The notes below the pieces were generated by a model that searched no databases, was not told the origin of the DNA, and saw only the letters and a program-made list of their open reading frames with translations. Positions 36,901 to 45,754 of a DNA stretch of 64,000 nucleotides are shown piece by piece; the stretch's first letter is position 1; each line of letters begins with the position of its first letter. Source of the stretch: Antedon mediterranea (taxonomy: Eukaryota; Echinodermata; Crinoidea; Comatulida; Antedonidae); assembly GCF_964355755.1 (NCBI RefSeq), contig NC_092676.1, positions 25,154,288 to 25,218,287 on the forward strand, read 5' to 3'. The translations under genes were made by a program, and so were the position numbers.

Positions 36901-39900
36901 GTTTTGTTTATTGTATAGAGCATTTGAAATTGGTGTTGTTTATACAAATAATTTCCCAAGATATGTGCACTCATAGACATAAATGAATCCACTATGTTTG
37001 AGCAAGGAGGTAAATGTATATTTAGAACCCCTTGTATATATATCACACGCAAATTATACATGCATTCTTGTTATGTAAATACTTTTTTTCTTATTTTAAT
37101 AGCCTCATGTTCTTTACTTGCTAATGTTATTATTCCATAATTCATTGGTATTTTATGTTGTAAACATGAAAGGAAAGATCAGAATTATCTTTAATGGAAT
37201 TTTTGCTATGACCTTTTCTAGATATGATTATGGAATTTACTCAGAAAACACTATAAAACTATAAATAGTTTTTTTTCAGATTATAGTTTTAAAAATGTTA
37301 TCAATGATATAAAGTAATTCATTGTTATCATTTCTTCTTCTTTGGTATACAATAAATTTTAATTTTGTCCTCCACTTTGTTTTTCCTCCTTCAATTCAAG
37401 GGGATGCTGAGCTCCGGAGATCAAAGGTTTATCTGTGGCTGCGACACAATCAGTTTCATACCCATTAACAGACAACGTGCATCATGGAGAATATGTACAT
37501 AGTACAGTACTGTTGGTATTTGTCGCAGCCAGACATAAAATCGAACGTCGAGTTCCTATCATGGCATGGAAAGCTCAGCGTCTTGTTGTTAGATTGCTTT
37601 GGTATAACAGCACACTGCACTACCTATTAATAGTGTAAAGGTCTAACAACCCAAGGCCCATTTCACACATCAATAGCGGTGTATTTATTTGGTACAATAG
37701 AGTAAAGCTATATAAACATATGACTATAAACTGTAATGCCAAATCATATATTCTCATGATACTTCAACATTCAAAGGTCAAATTTTAGCTAGTACAAGAG
37801 AATAAAGACAGTTCAAAATGTCACCATAATAGACGATCAATTGCTTATTTATTCCACATAATATTACAATTAACTACTCCAAATTGTCTTCTCTCCACCC
37901 CACCCCCCACCAATTACAGAAGGGGAACATTACAAACACTTCTATTTTATAAACATATCTGTTTAACGAAAGTAAATAGACAATGACACTGTTAAACTGG
38001 TCAAAATGGTCTATTAAAATGTATGTTATATACTATTAGATAAACCCACCTTGAATAACGTTTGTTTCTTGAGTTTCCTTTGTCTGTTAACTTCTGAAAT
38101 TCTTTTGCAATAATGTCCGCCTGAAAATATAATTCAATTTGTTGATACATAAAACTAGTTAATTACTGTTTGCAATTTATTTATTAGGTACCACAGAGTT
38201 AAAATATAGTTGATATAAAATATCAATTTGCGACCTCATCATTATAACACAACTTGTATAGCATAACATTGTCACACAAAGTTAAAAATATAGTAATATA
38301 AAATATTTATTTGCGACCACATTTATAACATCACTTTTATTTGGCCTGCCATGAAGTAAGTCTATTGAAATATATATTTATACAGGGTAACCTCTTCAGT
38401 CAAAGACTGGTCTCCCAGAGGGCCCAGTTGGTGATCAGTGGCTATGATGTACTAATACACCGGGGTAACCCCCTACTCGTCTCGAAAGATGTACTAGGTT
38501 CTTTAAAGTGCACACGAGCTAGATGTGTACACTGGACCTACGGTTTATAGTCCTTATCCGAGAAGACTCGTTCTACCACCAGAACCATGGAGTGAGTGAG
38601 CCTCGAACCTCTGCCGATGTTATGGCTACGTAATTCCGGTTCCACCGTCTTAACTGCTCGGCCACTCACTCACGCGCTCACTCTACTTAGCTGGCCGATA
38701 AGTAATAAATCACAAACTTGTCAAATTTATACGACAAATGCCCATTTTTCTATTTAAATGTATTAGTATGCTAAAGAAAAACAAAAAGAATGTATAGAGT
38801 GTAGTTTTAATTTGTTGGTTAATGACATTTCAATCTTAGTGGCATTGGTTCAATTCCCATTTTTCCTTCCAAGAAATGCCTAACAGTCCTAAAAGATTTA
38901 AGCTCTGTCTACACTATCAAAAAAATGTGATGTGCCTATATATGGACATAATGATGTTATATAACCTCCATATTTGAGCACATCACACTTTTGGCAGGTT
39001 TGACAGTGCAGACAGAGCTTTAGCTCTTTTGACTGTATGCAATCCATTAGAAAAAAATGAAAATGTTACCTGTATTTCTTCACACTGGAAAATGTACATC
39101 TCAGGGTACTTCTTTTGTGGGAATTTGAGCTGGATAACCAGAACGCTATTGTAGTTACATCGATTCATCTCAGCTGATACTAGATTTACAAACGTCAAAG
39201 GAAACTTTTCCAAAACCTCCTAATATCAAATACAGTAGAAATATCAAGTTGTGGACATTAGATCTCGGAAAAAATCACAGATTTTAATGATTTAAAATAT
39301 TGATTATTATAATCATAACAGCACTATTCACTGCTACAGGTATAAAATGTATTTAGGACAGGGAGAAGGGACGTGAATAACTCTGAGAAAATTAAAACAA
39401 AATGTATCTCTCTAAACTGCAAAGAAATTGGTTAGGGGAGAGATTTATATGTGGCAGTAATGAAAATCATTTATGTATTTAGTATATCTATATTATATAC
39501 TTGCACTGATAAAGGGCCAGTGTTGCTCGAAAGCTCTGCAAATTTTTCTGGCTGTTTTACATTATCGTTTTGATTTAGCTTTTTTCTTATTTTATTTTGG
39601 TATCTCCATTGAGATCCAGCCATTGATACTCACATCAGTGTCAATTTTTTAAGTAATTTGCCTTTGGATTTATATTATACATGTTGTTACATCATCAAAT
39701 CAAATTATATATAAATAGATGTTGTTGTTAAGATAAATAACACATAACAACACTTTCTACTTAGTTACACTTTAGATACACTCCTAAATTTCTGAAATAT
39801 AATTCCCACGCTTGATTACACAAAGCTCATTATATGTCGCAGTATACTTCAAATTGTATAGTTTTATAATAAATCAAGGATATCTACTACTGCAATCTTT

Positions 39901-42900
39901 CAATCCCTGGCATATTTATTTTGTGTTCATAAAGGTCTTTTGAAAAAAATGAACGGAAGAAAAATCGCAATTTTCTGTTGCGCATTCCAGTCTTTTGAAG
40001 AAGACAAATGAAGCATTGTAAACGCTTGTTGAAAAGCACTTTATCAGGCTGCAATGGGCATTCATGCGAACAACACAAATTTTATGTAATCTAGATCTAT
40101 CATGACATTTTATATAGTTTGACATTTTAACCTACTCTACCTCAAACCATGGACCTGGTCCATGCGCACACTAGACACACTGTCAAGAGAACAATATCAG
40201 GCAAACAAAGTATATGTTATACAGTAGAAAACTGTATGAATATTGTTAGCCGCAACCATAAAAAAAATAATAGCTAAACAGATAAATGTACAGGCTTCTT
40301 TAAATTAAATAGTAATGTCTATATATAAGGTGTTTGGGTACAAAAATTCTTGAAACGCGTAATGCTTTTGTTGTAAAATAAGCAAAAATGATATCAATTC
40401 CTGGTTTTCATTGTTAAAAATTTCACCATCTCCCATTTCATCCTCGATAAAATATCGTACCTGGGTTAAGGTCTAAAAGCTTGCGGAACCGGAACATAGA
40501 ATACAGTCAGAGATACAGGTGATAATCAACACACCTCATTAACATTTAAATACTAATTACAATTCATATTACCAAGATACCTGAGATGAAGTATCAGGTT
40601 TTGTCGTCCGTGATACAGGACATAAATAAAGCATTATATTATGTAATGATTTCCATAGTTTAATGGGATACGTGATCGCCTTTCAGTCTACAGCATTGCG
40701 ATAATGTTATCATATTACTTGGCCTTACGTTGTGAGATAGGGTGAATGCCATTGCCATTGTAGGCAACTACTTAGCATGGAGACATGATATTACTGATAA
40801 GCTGTGTATATTGGTTCAGGACCATTTGGTAGTAAAATGCTTTTCATATCTTTATTACAATGTAGATTGTATTCATATTGTTAGGTCATGTTATAGAGAA
40901 AGTAAAGGTGCCGAGGAAAGTAGAAATTGAAAATTCCTTCACTCAACCATAAAATGACTCGGACCTCACACTAGATGGTGGTCATTGTTTTCCTAGAGTG
41001 TGATTCTGTATTTTAATGTTTAATTTTTAATTTTAATTTATTTTCTTTTTTTTGGTTCAAGTTATGTGTCTAAGTTGTCAATTTAGCCTTACAAAGTGAA
41101 AATGATCTAATGAGATTGTGATTATTTTCTAATATTGTGATCATTGTTTAGTAAGATTGTAATCATTTTCTAATACTGTGATCATTTATGAGATTGTAAT
41201 CTATATTGTGATCAATCTCTAATAAGATTGTAATTATTTTCTACTATTGTGATCATTGTTTAGTACGATTATAATCATTGTCTACTATTGTGATCATTTA
41301 TGAGATAAATCTATATTGTGATCATTTATTGTAATCATTGTCTACTACTGTGATCATTTATGAGATTTTAATCTATATTGTGATCATTCTCTACTGAGAT
41401 TGTGATTATTACCTGTGACTGCTCATCAATGATCATAACTTCTTTTGGATTTGCATTTATTGTGACGTCTTGCGTCCAAATCTTGCCTTTGGCGTCCATC
41501 AGCTTCAGTTTGCGTAGAGCGTCCTCAACTGTTAGTACAGCATCTTTACGGTCCATTGTAAAAATGCATAAATGCTTGAAAAGAAAATATTATAAATCAA
41601 ATAAATTAAAAATTCAAAGATAAGATTTACATTTATATCTTTTTGTGAATTAAATAGTTGAGTAAAAACGTATTTTTGGGTGAAATATATTACAAAGCAA
41701 AAACAAACAATGAGAATTTTATTGTAATCTATTATTGCATACCTCAACACGATATGATATTTCATATTTTCCATTAGCCACAGATGAATCTATTAAAAAA
41801 AAATTATTCATTAAAAATATTAATATACAGTAATATGAGCTTTCTATCATGACATAATTATGAATGAAGATTACAGTACAACGTACTGTATTGTAAATAT
41901 ATGTTTGGATGGAAAACATTTTTCTTCATAGGAGATTTTTATTATTAATTTCAATAATGGCAAAATGACATTAGTATATATGAATATGATATAATTACAA
42001 CGTTTTAAAAAAATAACCATTATTGAGGATCCTTTATTCGAAGAAACCAAGTTTCTTGTCACATGATGATAAATAATAAGAAACAAAAATATGAATATGA
42101 CAAAAATAATCCTAGCCTATGGAGTATCAGTCACATACTGAAATAATCATACTTTTATTGATTAATTATAATTGTTATATAATATAAAGTTTGTTAGGCC
42201 TGTCAAAGATATTTTTTCAACTTGTAATGATTCTGCATTTAACTTATTAATTTGTTTGTATGACTCATGATATGAATATTCAGACAAACAAACCCAAAAA
42301 GACAGGAGATTGGGATTGGGAAGGTAAGCACCCAGTTAACCACAAATTACGCCTACGAGTTAAAATAAATGAATTGCATGCGAATAGAAAATATAGCTAT
42401 CTTTGCCGTTTCCATTAATTACTTGATTTAGTACTGATGGGCCTACAATAGTAAGGAATACAATAGAGATCTTTGGAATCATGACGACCTACGACCTACA
42501 TGCCTTGATGTACATTCCGACAAAACTGTTAAAATTAAGGAAGCCCATGTCAATGTCTCCACATGTATACTTTACACTATGAATTAATTTCATAACAAAT
42601 TTCCCAAGCTTAAAGCTATGTCCACACTACCAAACTTGTGACAAAAAATGTGATGTGCCCATATATGGACATGATGATGTTATATCACCACCATATTTGG
42701 GCACATTACACTTTTTTTGTAAAACTAGTTTGATAATGTAGACAGAGGTTATCGTAATTTTTTCTCACCATAGACTAGGTTTTATAAGCAGCACTAGGTT
42801 TAGACAATATGGGCTATTACGATCTTATTATGTAACTGTAAATTATTCCAAATATGGCAAGGCTTGAGTGTTATTTTGTTCTTACCAAATACTCCATTTG

Positions 42901-43434
42901 CTCTTGAGGGTCCAGAAGCCGCCTCATGACCTCTTGACGTTGCAGGGTTCCTTTGCACCATTTCACTGTTTGCCCTCCTTGCCATATTCCCTTGGTTCAT
43001 ACTACTCATCCTTGATGGTTGAGCACTGTTGACTCTACGTGGTTCTGGTGCAGCACCATTCATTCTTGGTCCATCTCTACCATTTCCATCTCTGCTATAT
43101 CCATTTATGGGCTGTCCGTAATCATGTTGTTTAATACTTGGGCCACGGCCACTAATAATAGATATAATTGAATAAAGTCTGTCTTGATTTCACATTAATC
43201 TACATAAAAGGTTTTACACTAAAAATGACTTTAAACCATGTAGCTACAGTACATAATTGCATATCTTCATGTTACTGACCAAAGAAATTAGAAAACATAC
43301 TGTAACATTGTATGTCAGGCTGGCCCTTTATTTGTTGGTACTCAACCTATACTTTATCCTCACCTGTAGAAGGCACCGTTTGGTGCCCCATGGTAGTCAG
43401 GCTCATGGTACGATGGCCTTGTTGCGATTGGCAT
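17435..43434 (-). CDS. eps8: EPS8, receptor-kinase substrate and actin regulator, 20 coding exons, about 1028 aa
   Basis: Exons in transcript order: 43364-43434, 42886-43151, 41743-41789, 41413-41574, 39070-39219, 38050-38120, 35790-35983, 33248-33366, 27724-27939, 26855-27078, 26636-26741, 24799-25038, 24356-24589, 23785-23967, 22582-22759, 22133-22228, 21109-21192, 18830-18998, 18308-18440, 17435-17578. Every junction is GT/AG and the phases sum to 1029 codons. EPS8 joins ABI1 and SOS1 in a RAC-activating complex, and caps and bundles actin. Visible modules: PTB at residues about 113-245, a helical middle region (361-542), SH3 at about 598-652, a Pro-rich linker (762-800), and a C-terminal effector domain with [18 protein letters not shown] (905-981). 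Human EPS8 is 822 aa; the extra length here is in the N-terminal exon 2 and in exons 12-17. Exon 1 begins at 43498 after TTCTTATTTTAG. Confidence 0.95.
17670..17816 (+). mobile_element. MITE family A, copy 2
   Basis: A near-complete copy with both terminal inverted repeats, just upstream of eps8 exon 20 in transcript terms. Confidence 0.9.
18519..18752. mobile_element. Foldback element family C, copy 1 (eps8 intron)
   Basis: The left end AGGCAATCTAACAGGATGCTG is the inverse of the right end (AATCCTGTTGTTAGATTGCCT). The body contains CTCCGGAGATCAAAGG and TTTATCTGTGGCTGCGACAC. A second copy lies at 37400-37605. Confidence 0.75.
19025..19120 (+). repeat. tRNA-like SINE head remnant
   Basis: TGGCTTTTTGGTTATGATGC (A-box-like) is followed by GGGTTCCAGTCC (B-box-like) and a T-rich tract. 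There is no convincing cloverleaf, so it is a probable SINE fragment. Confidence 0.35.
19165..19860. repeat. Diverged tandem repeat, units about 240 bp
   Basis: Boxes ATGTTTGTCTTGTGAAC, TTCAGTTGGTACA or its variant, and CATTGTTGGTTGGTGATT recur in the same order at about 19175/19190, 19520-19590 and 19690-19860, with ATTATTCCATTAAATTTTAA closing units 2 and 3. Confidence 0.65.
20895..20952. repeat. Tandem duplication of 27 bp
   Basis: GGTAATTCTATGATTTTTAA followed by AAACAT occurs twice, back to back. Confidence 0.85.
21337..21502 (+). mobile_element. MITE family A, copy 3
   Basis: Complete copy with both inverted ends and an internal duplication of the AAATATGGTACTGATAT box. Confidence 0.9.
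22133..22228 (-). CDS. eps8: eps8 exon 16: Asp/Tyr/His repeat exon
   Basis: A 96-base exon between GTAG and GTAAGT. Its phases fit exons 15 and 17 exactly. It encodes GTYVPENDD followed by DHDY/NDYDY-type repeats and [10 protein letters not shown] know of no equivalent in vertebrate EPS8. The repeated GATCATGATTAC codons suggest slippage-driven growth. Splicing is inferred from phase and sites only. Confidence 0.65.
22582..23967 (-). CDS. eps8: eps8 exons 14-15: basic linker and polyproline segment
   Basis: Exon 14 (61 codons, phase 0 on both sides) encodes a Lys-rich linker, [19 protein letters not shown], which I cannot match to vertebrate EPS8. Because it is symmetric it could be skipped without changing frame. 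Exon 15 encodes alternating Pro/Ala then six prolines, equivalent to the vertebrate Pro-rich linker that precedes the C-terminal effector region. The plus strand of exon 15 reads as a Gly/Ala-rich open frame, which is only a shadow. Confidence 0.8.
23278..23560 (-). mobile_element. tRNA-derived SINE with L2-like tail
   Basis: Read on the minus strand: a tRNA-like head (A box TGGCGCAGGGTGTTGACG, B box GAGTTTGAATCC), a central domain with TTAGGCAAGATACTTTAC and CACCCAGGTGTACAAATGGG, and a 3' end GCGCTTTGTGCATTAAGCGC then TATATAAGAT. This layout is typical of the conserved-domain SINEs of marine invertebrates that borrow LINE tails. It lies in the intron between eps8 exons 14 and 15. Confidence 0.75.
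24068..24182 (+). mobile_element. MITE family A, copy 4 (left end decayed)
   Basis: The right terminal repeat (GTTTGATAGTGTAGACAGAG) and the inner CATATATGG boxes are intact. The left end is lost. Confidence 0.85.
24356..25038 (-). CDS. eps8: eps8 exons 12-13: SH3 domain split by one intron
   Basis: Exon 12 ends with the first half of the SH3 ([13 protein letters not shown]...GEILE). Exon 13 opens with [13 protein letters not shown] and [10 protein letters not shown], then a His/Asn/Pro-rich linker. The WW pair and GFVP are canonical. EPS8-family SH3 domains prefer PxxDY ligands such as ABI1; that is family knowledge and is not shown here. Residues before the SH3 in exon 12 are Pro/Ser-rich. 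Confidence 0.93.
24675..24725 (+). repeat. tRNA-Leu/Ser-like fragment
   Basis: GTCGCTGAGTGGTTAAAGCA resembles the A-box half of a class II tRNA. No B box follows, so this is probably a SINE head fragment. Confidence 0.3.
25175..26592. mobile_element. 1.4-kb foldback DNA element with long inverted ends
   Basis: The left end has TATATCAGCTGCTGCTTTTA, then CGAGAGCTTTTCCAACTTTC. The right end (26520-26585) is its inverse: GAAAAGCTC, AAAGCAGCAGCTGATATAAA. Further in, GGACCTGAAATGGATTTTCG (near 25380) is mirrored near 26485-26507. The interior has no transposase-like frame. It is non-autonomous and lies in the eps8 intron between exons 11 and 12. Confidence 0.75.
27582..27718 (-). mobile_element. 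MITE family A, copy 5, abutting eps8 exon 9 donor
   Basis: A diverged copy. On the minus strand it begins TAAAGTTCTGGCTACACTGT directly after GTGAG of the exon-9 5' splice site, so its first T is donor position +6. The other end is CTTAACCTCTGTCGACAATA. Confidence 0.8.
28168..28333. mobile_element. Foldback MITE family D
   Basis: The left end CGTATTCACCAATC is the inverse of the right end (TTAATGGTGAATACG). The body is AT-rich with TTTCCCTTAA-type boxes. It lies in the large eps8 intron 8. Confidence 0.65.
30443..30479. repeat. Perfect 13-bp-arm palindrome with GCGAAGC centre
   Basis: CTAGATGGTACGC and its exact inverse GCGTACCATCTAG are separated by GAGCGAAGCGA. The centre contains GCGAAGC, known to form an unusually stable DNA hairpin. 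It is GC-rich within an AT-rich intron. Confidence 0.9.
31560..31693 (+). mobile_element. MITE family A, copy 6 (left end diverged)
   Basis: The right end GTTTGATAGTGTAGACAGAG is intact, and the AAATATGGTAGTGATAT box is duplicated. The left terminal repeat is unrecognisable. Confidence 0.85.
32055..32230 (-). mobile_element. LINE/SINE 3'-end fragment (L2-like tail)
   Basis: On the minus strand it reads CATAACGCTATATAAATC followed by an ATT/ATC-rich tail, preceded by GAGCCCATAGAGACATC. This is the 3' end style of L2-type elements and the SINEs that use them. Confidence 0.55.
32929..33070 (+). mobile_element. MITE family A, copy 7 (right end truncated)
   Basis: Complete left end and inner boxes. 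The right end stops after CACATCACATT and a garbled terminal piece. Confidence 0.85.
34727..34879. mobile_element. hAT-like non-autonomous element with 8-bp target duplication
   Basis: The element runs from CAGTGGTGTAACGG to GTTACGGCACTG. It is flanked on both sides by AAAACAAC, an exact 8-bp target duplication, the hallmark of hAT transposition. Two relatives lie near 44024 and 48590. Confidence 0.85.
36307..36400 (+). repeat. tRNA-like SINE head
   Basis: TGGCGTAGTGTGTTGGGCG (A-box-like) and GGTTCGAATCC (B box) are spaced as in a tRNA. The flanks do not form a full acceptor stem, so a SINE head is more likely than a tRNA gene. Confidence 0.5.
36467..36659 (-). mobile_element. MITE family A, copy 8 (expanded interior)
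   Basis: Both terminal repeats are present. The interior box TATCACTACCATATTTGGG is repeated three times, making this copy about 190 bp. Orientation is opposite to copies 1-7 apart from copy 5. Confidence 0.9.
37400..37605. mobile_element. Foldback element family C, copy 2 (left end lost)
   Basis: Shares GGATGCTGAGCTCCGGAGAT, TTTATCTGTGGCTGCGACAC, AGAATATGTACAT and the right end TTGTTGTTAGATTGC with the copy at 18519-18752. Confidence 0.75.
38050..41789 (-). CDS. eps8: eps8 exons 3-6: PTB domain
   Basis: Exon 3 ends YEISYRVE. Exon 4 carries [20 protein letters not shown] and KIWTQDV. Exon 5 carries [20 protein letters not shown] and [10 protein letters not shown]. Exon 6 carries [11 protein letters not shown]. 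These match the EPS8 phosphotyrosine-binding fold in order, including the KxWTQ strand and the FQCDE-like strand. In EPS8 this domain binds receptor tails and adaptors. Phases are 1/0/0/0/2 across the exons. Confidence 0.93.
38385..38690 (-). mobile_element. tRNA-derived SINE family S, full-length copy
   Basis: On the minus strand: a head with GAGTGGCCGAGCAGTTAAGA (Leu/Ser-tRNA-like A box) and GAGGTTCGAGGCTC (B box); a central region with CTTCTCGGATAAGGACTATA, GTGTACACATCTAGCTCG and CTTTCGAGACGAGTAGGGGG; and a 3' part CTGGGCCCTCTGGGAGACC ending GGTTACCCTGTATAAATATA. Two further copies lie at 47351 and 56596. Confidence 0.85.
38897..39023 (-). mobile_element. MITE family A, copy 9
   Basis: Short copy with both ends (AAGCTCTGTCTACACTATCA ... 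GTGCAGACAGAGCTTTA), about 45 bases from the donor of eps8 exon 5. Confidence 0.88.
39505..39635 (+). mobile_element. Repeat with hammerhead-like core, second copy
   Basis: Contains CTGATAA, a GGGC/GCTC stem with a 7-base loop, GAAA, then GCTCTGC, followed by the T-rich body shared with 12653-12817 and ending ATCTCCATTGAGATCCAG. The CUGA(N)GA - helix II - GAAA layout is that of a hammerhead core with one conserved base changed (A for G). Confidence 0.55.
41095..41405. repeat. Minisatellite of GTGATCATT / GATTGTAATC words
   Basis: A diverged tandem array of units of about 27-60 bp built from ATTGTGATCATT, TATGAGATTGTAATC and TTTCTACTATTG. It ends a few bases before the eps8 exon-4 donor (GTAATAATC on the minus strand). 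Confidence 0.85.
42611..42751 (-). mobile_element. MITE family A, copy 10
   Basis: Both ends are recognisable (AAGCTATGTCCACACTACCA ... TTTGATAATGTAGACAGAGG). It lies in eps8 intron 2. Confidence 0.88.
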
Positions 43435-43498
43435 TCTGCTGCTTTCTTAACACCCAGATAGTCTTCATGTAATATCTACCACTGCTTTACAATAAATT
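43435..43498 (-). other. eps8: eps8 5' UTR in the first coding exon
   Basis: A clear acceptor (polypyrimidine TTTTTTTTCTTATTTTAG) ends at 43499, so exon 1 as given is internal to the transcript and further non-coding exons must lie upstream. No in-frame ATG precedes 43434. Confidence 0.6.
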
Positions 43499-44023
43499 CT
43501 AAAATAAGAAAAAAAATGTTATAATTTGCTACATGTCAACTATTTGGCCACCTTCTTGCTAAACCATTCTGTCCATGGCGTAACGAATTTACTTACATAG
43601 GACATAGATAGATATTTTTTTTGTACAAGTGCCAATGGCCCATATATTATAGTATATTGAATAAATTACCTCAAAAGTGAAAAAAGATATGCCTACTAAG
43701 GTTGTTTTTTTTTTGGGATTATTGAATTTTTTAATGGGAAATTATAAAATATTTAACAGTAATACACTGTACTGTATGGCAAGATGCTAACAGACAATTT
43801 CTTAAAAAAGATTATCTGTACTATTTGTTCCGGTATATTCAACTGAATTCTGATAAATATTTGCATTTTATGTTTGCATTCTAGGAAGCAGCCTTTTCAC
43901 TGTATTGTTTATCTAAAATTAAATCTCGGAGGACAATAGCTGTGCTTACATGTGCATGAAACATTACTGATCCAAATTGTATCTGAGTTACAACCGACAT
44001 AAGTGCTTGCATGCAGTCAGCAG

Positions 44024-44152
44024 TGGCATAACGACTTTGAACGCTCACTGGCTAAACCCAGGGGGCCTCAGAGCAACTACCCAGCGTTAGAGGGCTCCTT
44101 AGGAGTGGTAAACCAGGGCCAACAGTATGCCTACTGCATTACGCCACTGGTG
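44024..44152. mobile_element. hAT-like element, copy 2
   Basis: Starts CAGTGGCATAACGAC and ends ATTACGCCACTG. Shares GCAACTACCCAGCGTT and GGTAAACCAGGGCC with copy 1. The target duplication is not exact. Confidence 0.75.
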
Positions 44153-44644
44153 ATCAGTTTGACTCTTTTTAATATACCTCTGTGTCACTTTAATACATAC
44201 AGTAATCCCAATTAACTCTGAGGTTTTAGGGATACATCCGATGTAACTCATGTCACAATTTAAAATTAATCCCCTACACACAGTAGATACAGAAAATCAT
44301 ATAAAATCATGGTGTAAACGTAATTTAGCAACTGTTTTATTCAATTTCTTTTATAACAGAAAAGAATTCAAATAGTAGAAAGTATGACTAGCTACTCAAG
44401 GGAAGAAGTCGAGCCTGTACCACTCAATATCTTTGTACCATTTAGCTATTACTGTGTTATACAATTACTCTTATGTATGACTGAATACAAGCTCTTGTCA
44501 CTGCCATTGTATACTTACTTAATAGCACAGGGAGCTATTCAACCAAAAAAACCACATCCTACAACTGTACTGTACAGTACTACATACTCAAGGCTCAATT
44601 TGTTTGCCGACATCTTTTGATTGTTTGATTTGATGTTTATTTTA

Positions 44645-44941
44645 ATTGTAGTTTTGCGTCAGAGAGTTGAGTAATTAGATGTTTTGCCCTACTCTGACGT
44701 AATTTGTACTTTATACTACTGTAAGTACATTTGAGAATACTTGCGAAAAAATTTGCAAGTAGTTCTCGGGTGGGACTCGAACCCACAACCTCCAGATCAC
44801 TAGCCTGGCGTTCATACCTCTAGACCACCGAGCTTGCGCTGATGGCTAGTGGTTAGATTCGAGCCCAAGTAAGCAGCGGGTACTGCACCAACAAGATTGT
44901 AATTGTAGTTTTGCGTCAGGGAGTTGAGTAATTAGATGTTT
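44645..44941. repeat. 43-bp direct repeat enclosing a tRNA-like sequence
   Basis: TTGTAGTTTTGCGTCAGAGAG and the following AGTTGAGTAATTAGATGTTTT occur at 44648-44688 and again at 44901-44942 with one change. Between them (44763-44837, minus strand) lies a tRNA-like segment with GTGGTCTAGAGGTATGAACG and GGGTTCGAGTCCCACC; CTCGG and CCGAG pair as a partial acceptor stem. Confidence 0.7.
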
Positions 44942-45754
44942 TTATTTTATTTGTCGTTAAATCTTTTGTTTGTTTGTTGATCATTTGTGTTTGAATTTGT
45001 TTAATTATCATCATTTTGGATAAGTAACTATAGCGATTTAACTCGGAACAGGATGAGATATTAAACCAAAATGCCACATTCTATTACAATGTCTTGTGAG
45101 GTTATCGTTCCATATTATTTTATGTACATAGCTTTTGTGAAGTGCATTATTCTTTGAACCATTAACCAAGATTCAACAAAATCTACAACCACTGCATGAA
45201 CTGTCTCGACTAGCCGATAAAAGAAGCTCCTTGAATTTAACGTAATTTATACCATTAATTTTTAAAATTTATAATTGTACATCATAAATAGTTAATTATG
45301 CTCAGATTAAACCTTTAATTTATTTTTGGCCCGCACTAGGGATTATTCCCTCTTTTTGCAACAACAGCACCACTTTAATATTGTGGCTATGGCACTGTAT
45401 CTAAATCAAAAAGAAAGTGTACAGTATTTTAAAACACCTGGGTTAAAAAACAAATTATTAGTATATAAAATGCTTCGAAAGAACAGTGTGTTGTATGATT
45501 CAACTGTTTCAAATTTCTCTTGTAAAACAAGATGGTACAATACATAAACAAAAAACAAACATACTGAGCACTACAGTTAGCACTAGTACACTGTATGAAT
45601 AGCTAAATAAAACAACAACAACCACATACCACAATTAACAGCCTATTCAATGTACCTACTGTAGAATGAAATCTAATCAAAAGGCTGACGCTAGAAAATA
45701 ATGCAAGTAACTATCTAATCTAATTCAAATTAAAACATAAGATGTACTGTAATT

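Noticed and set aside
44763-44837. Functional tRNA gene
   Set aside because: A/B boxes and a partial acceptor stem exist, but the acceptor pairing is incomplete and it sits in repeat-like DNA, so it is reported only as tRNA-like.
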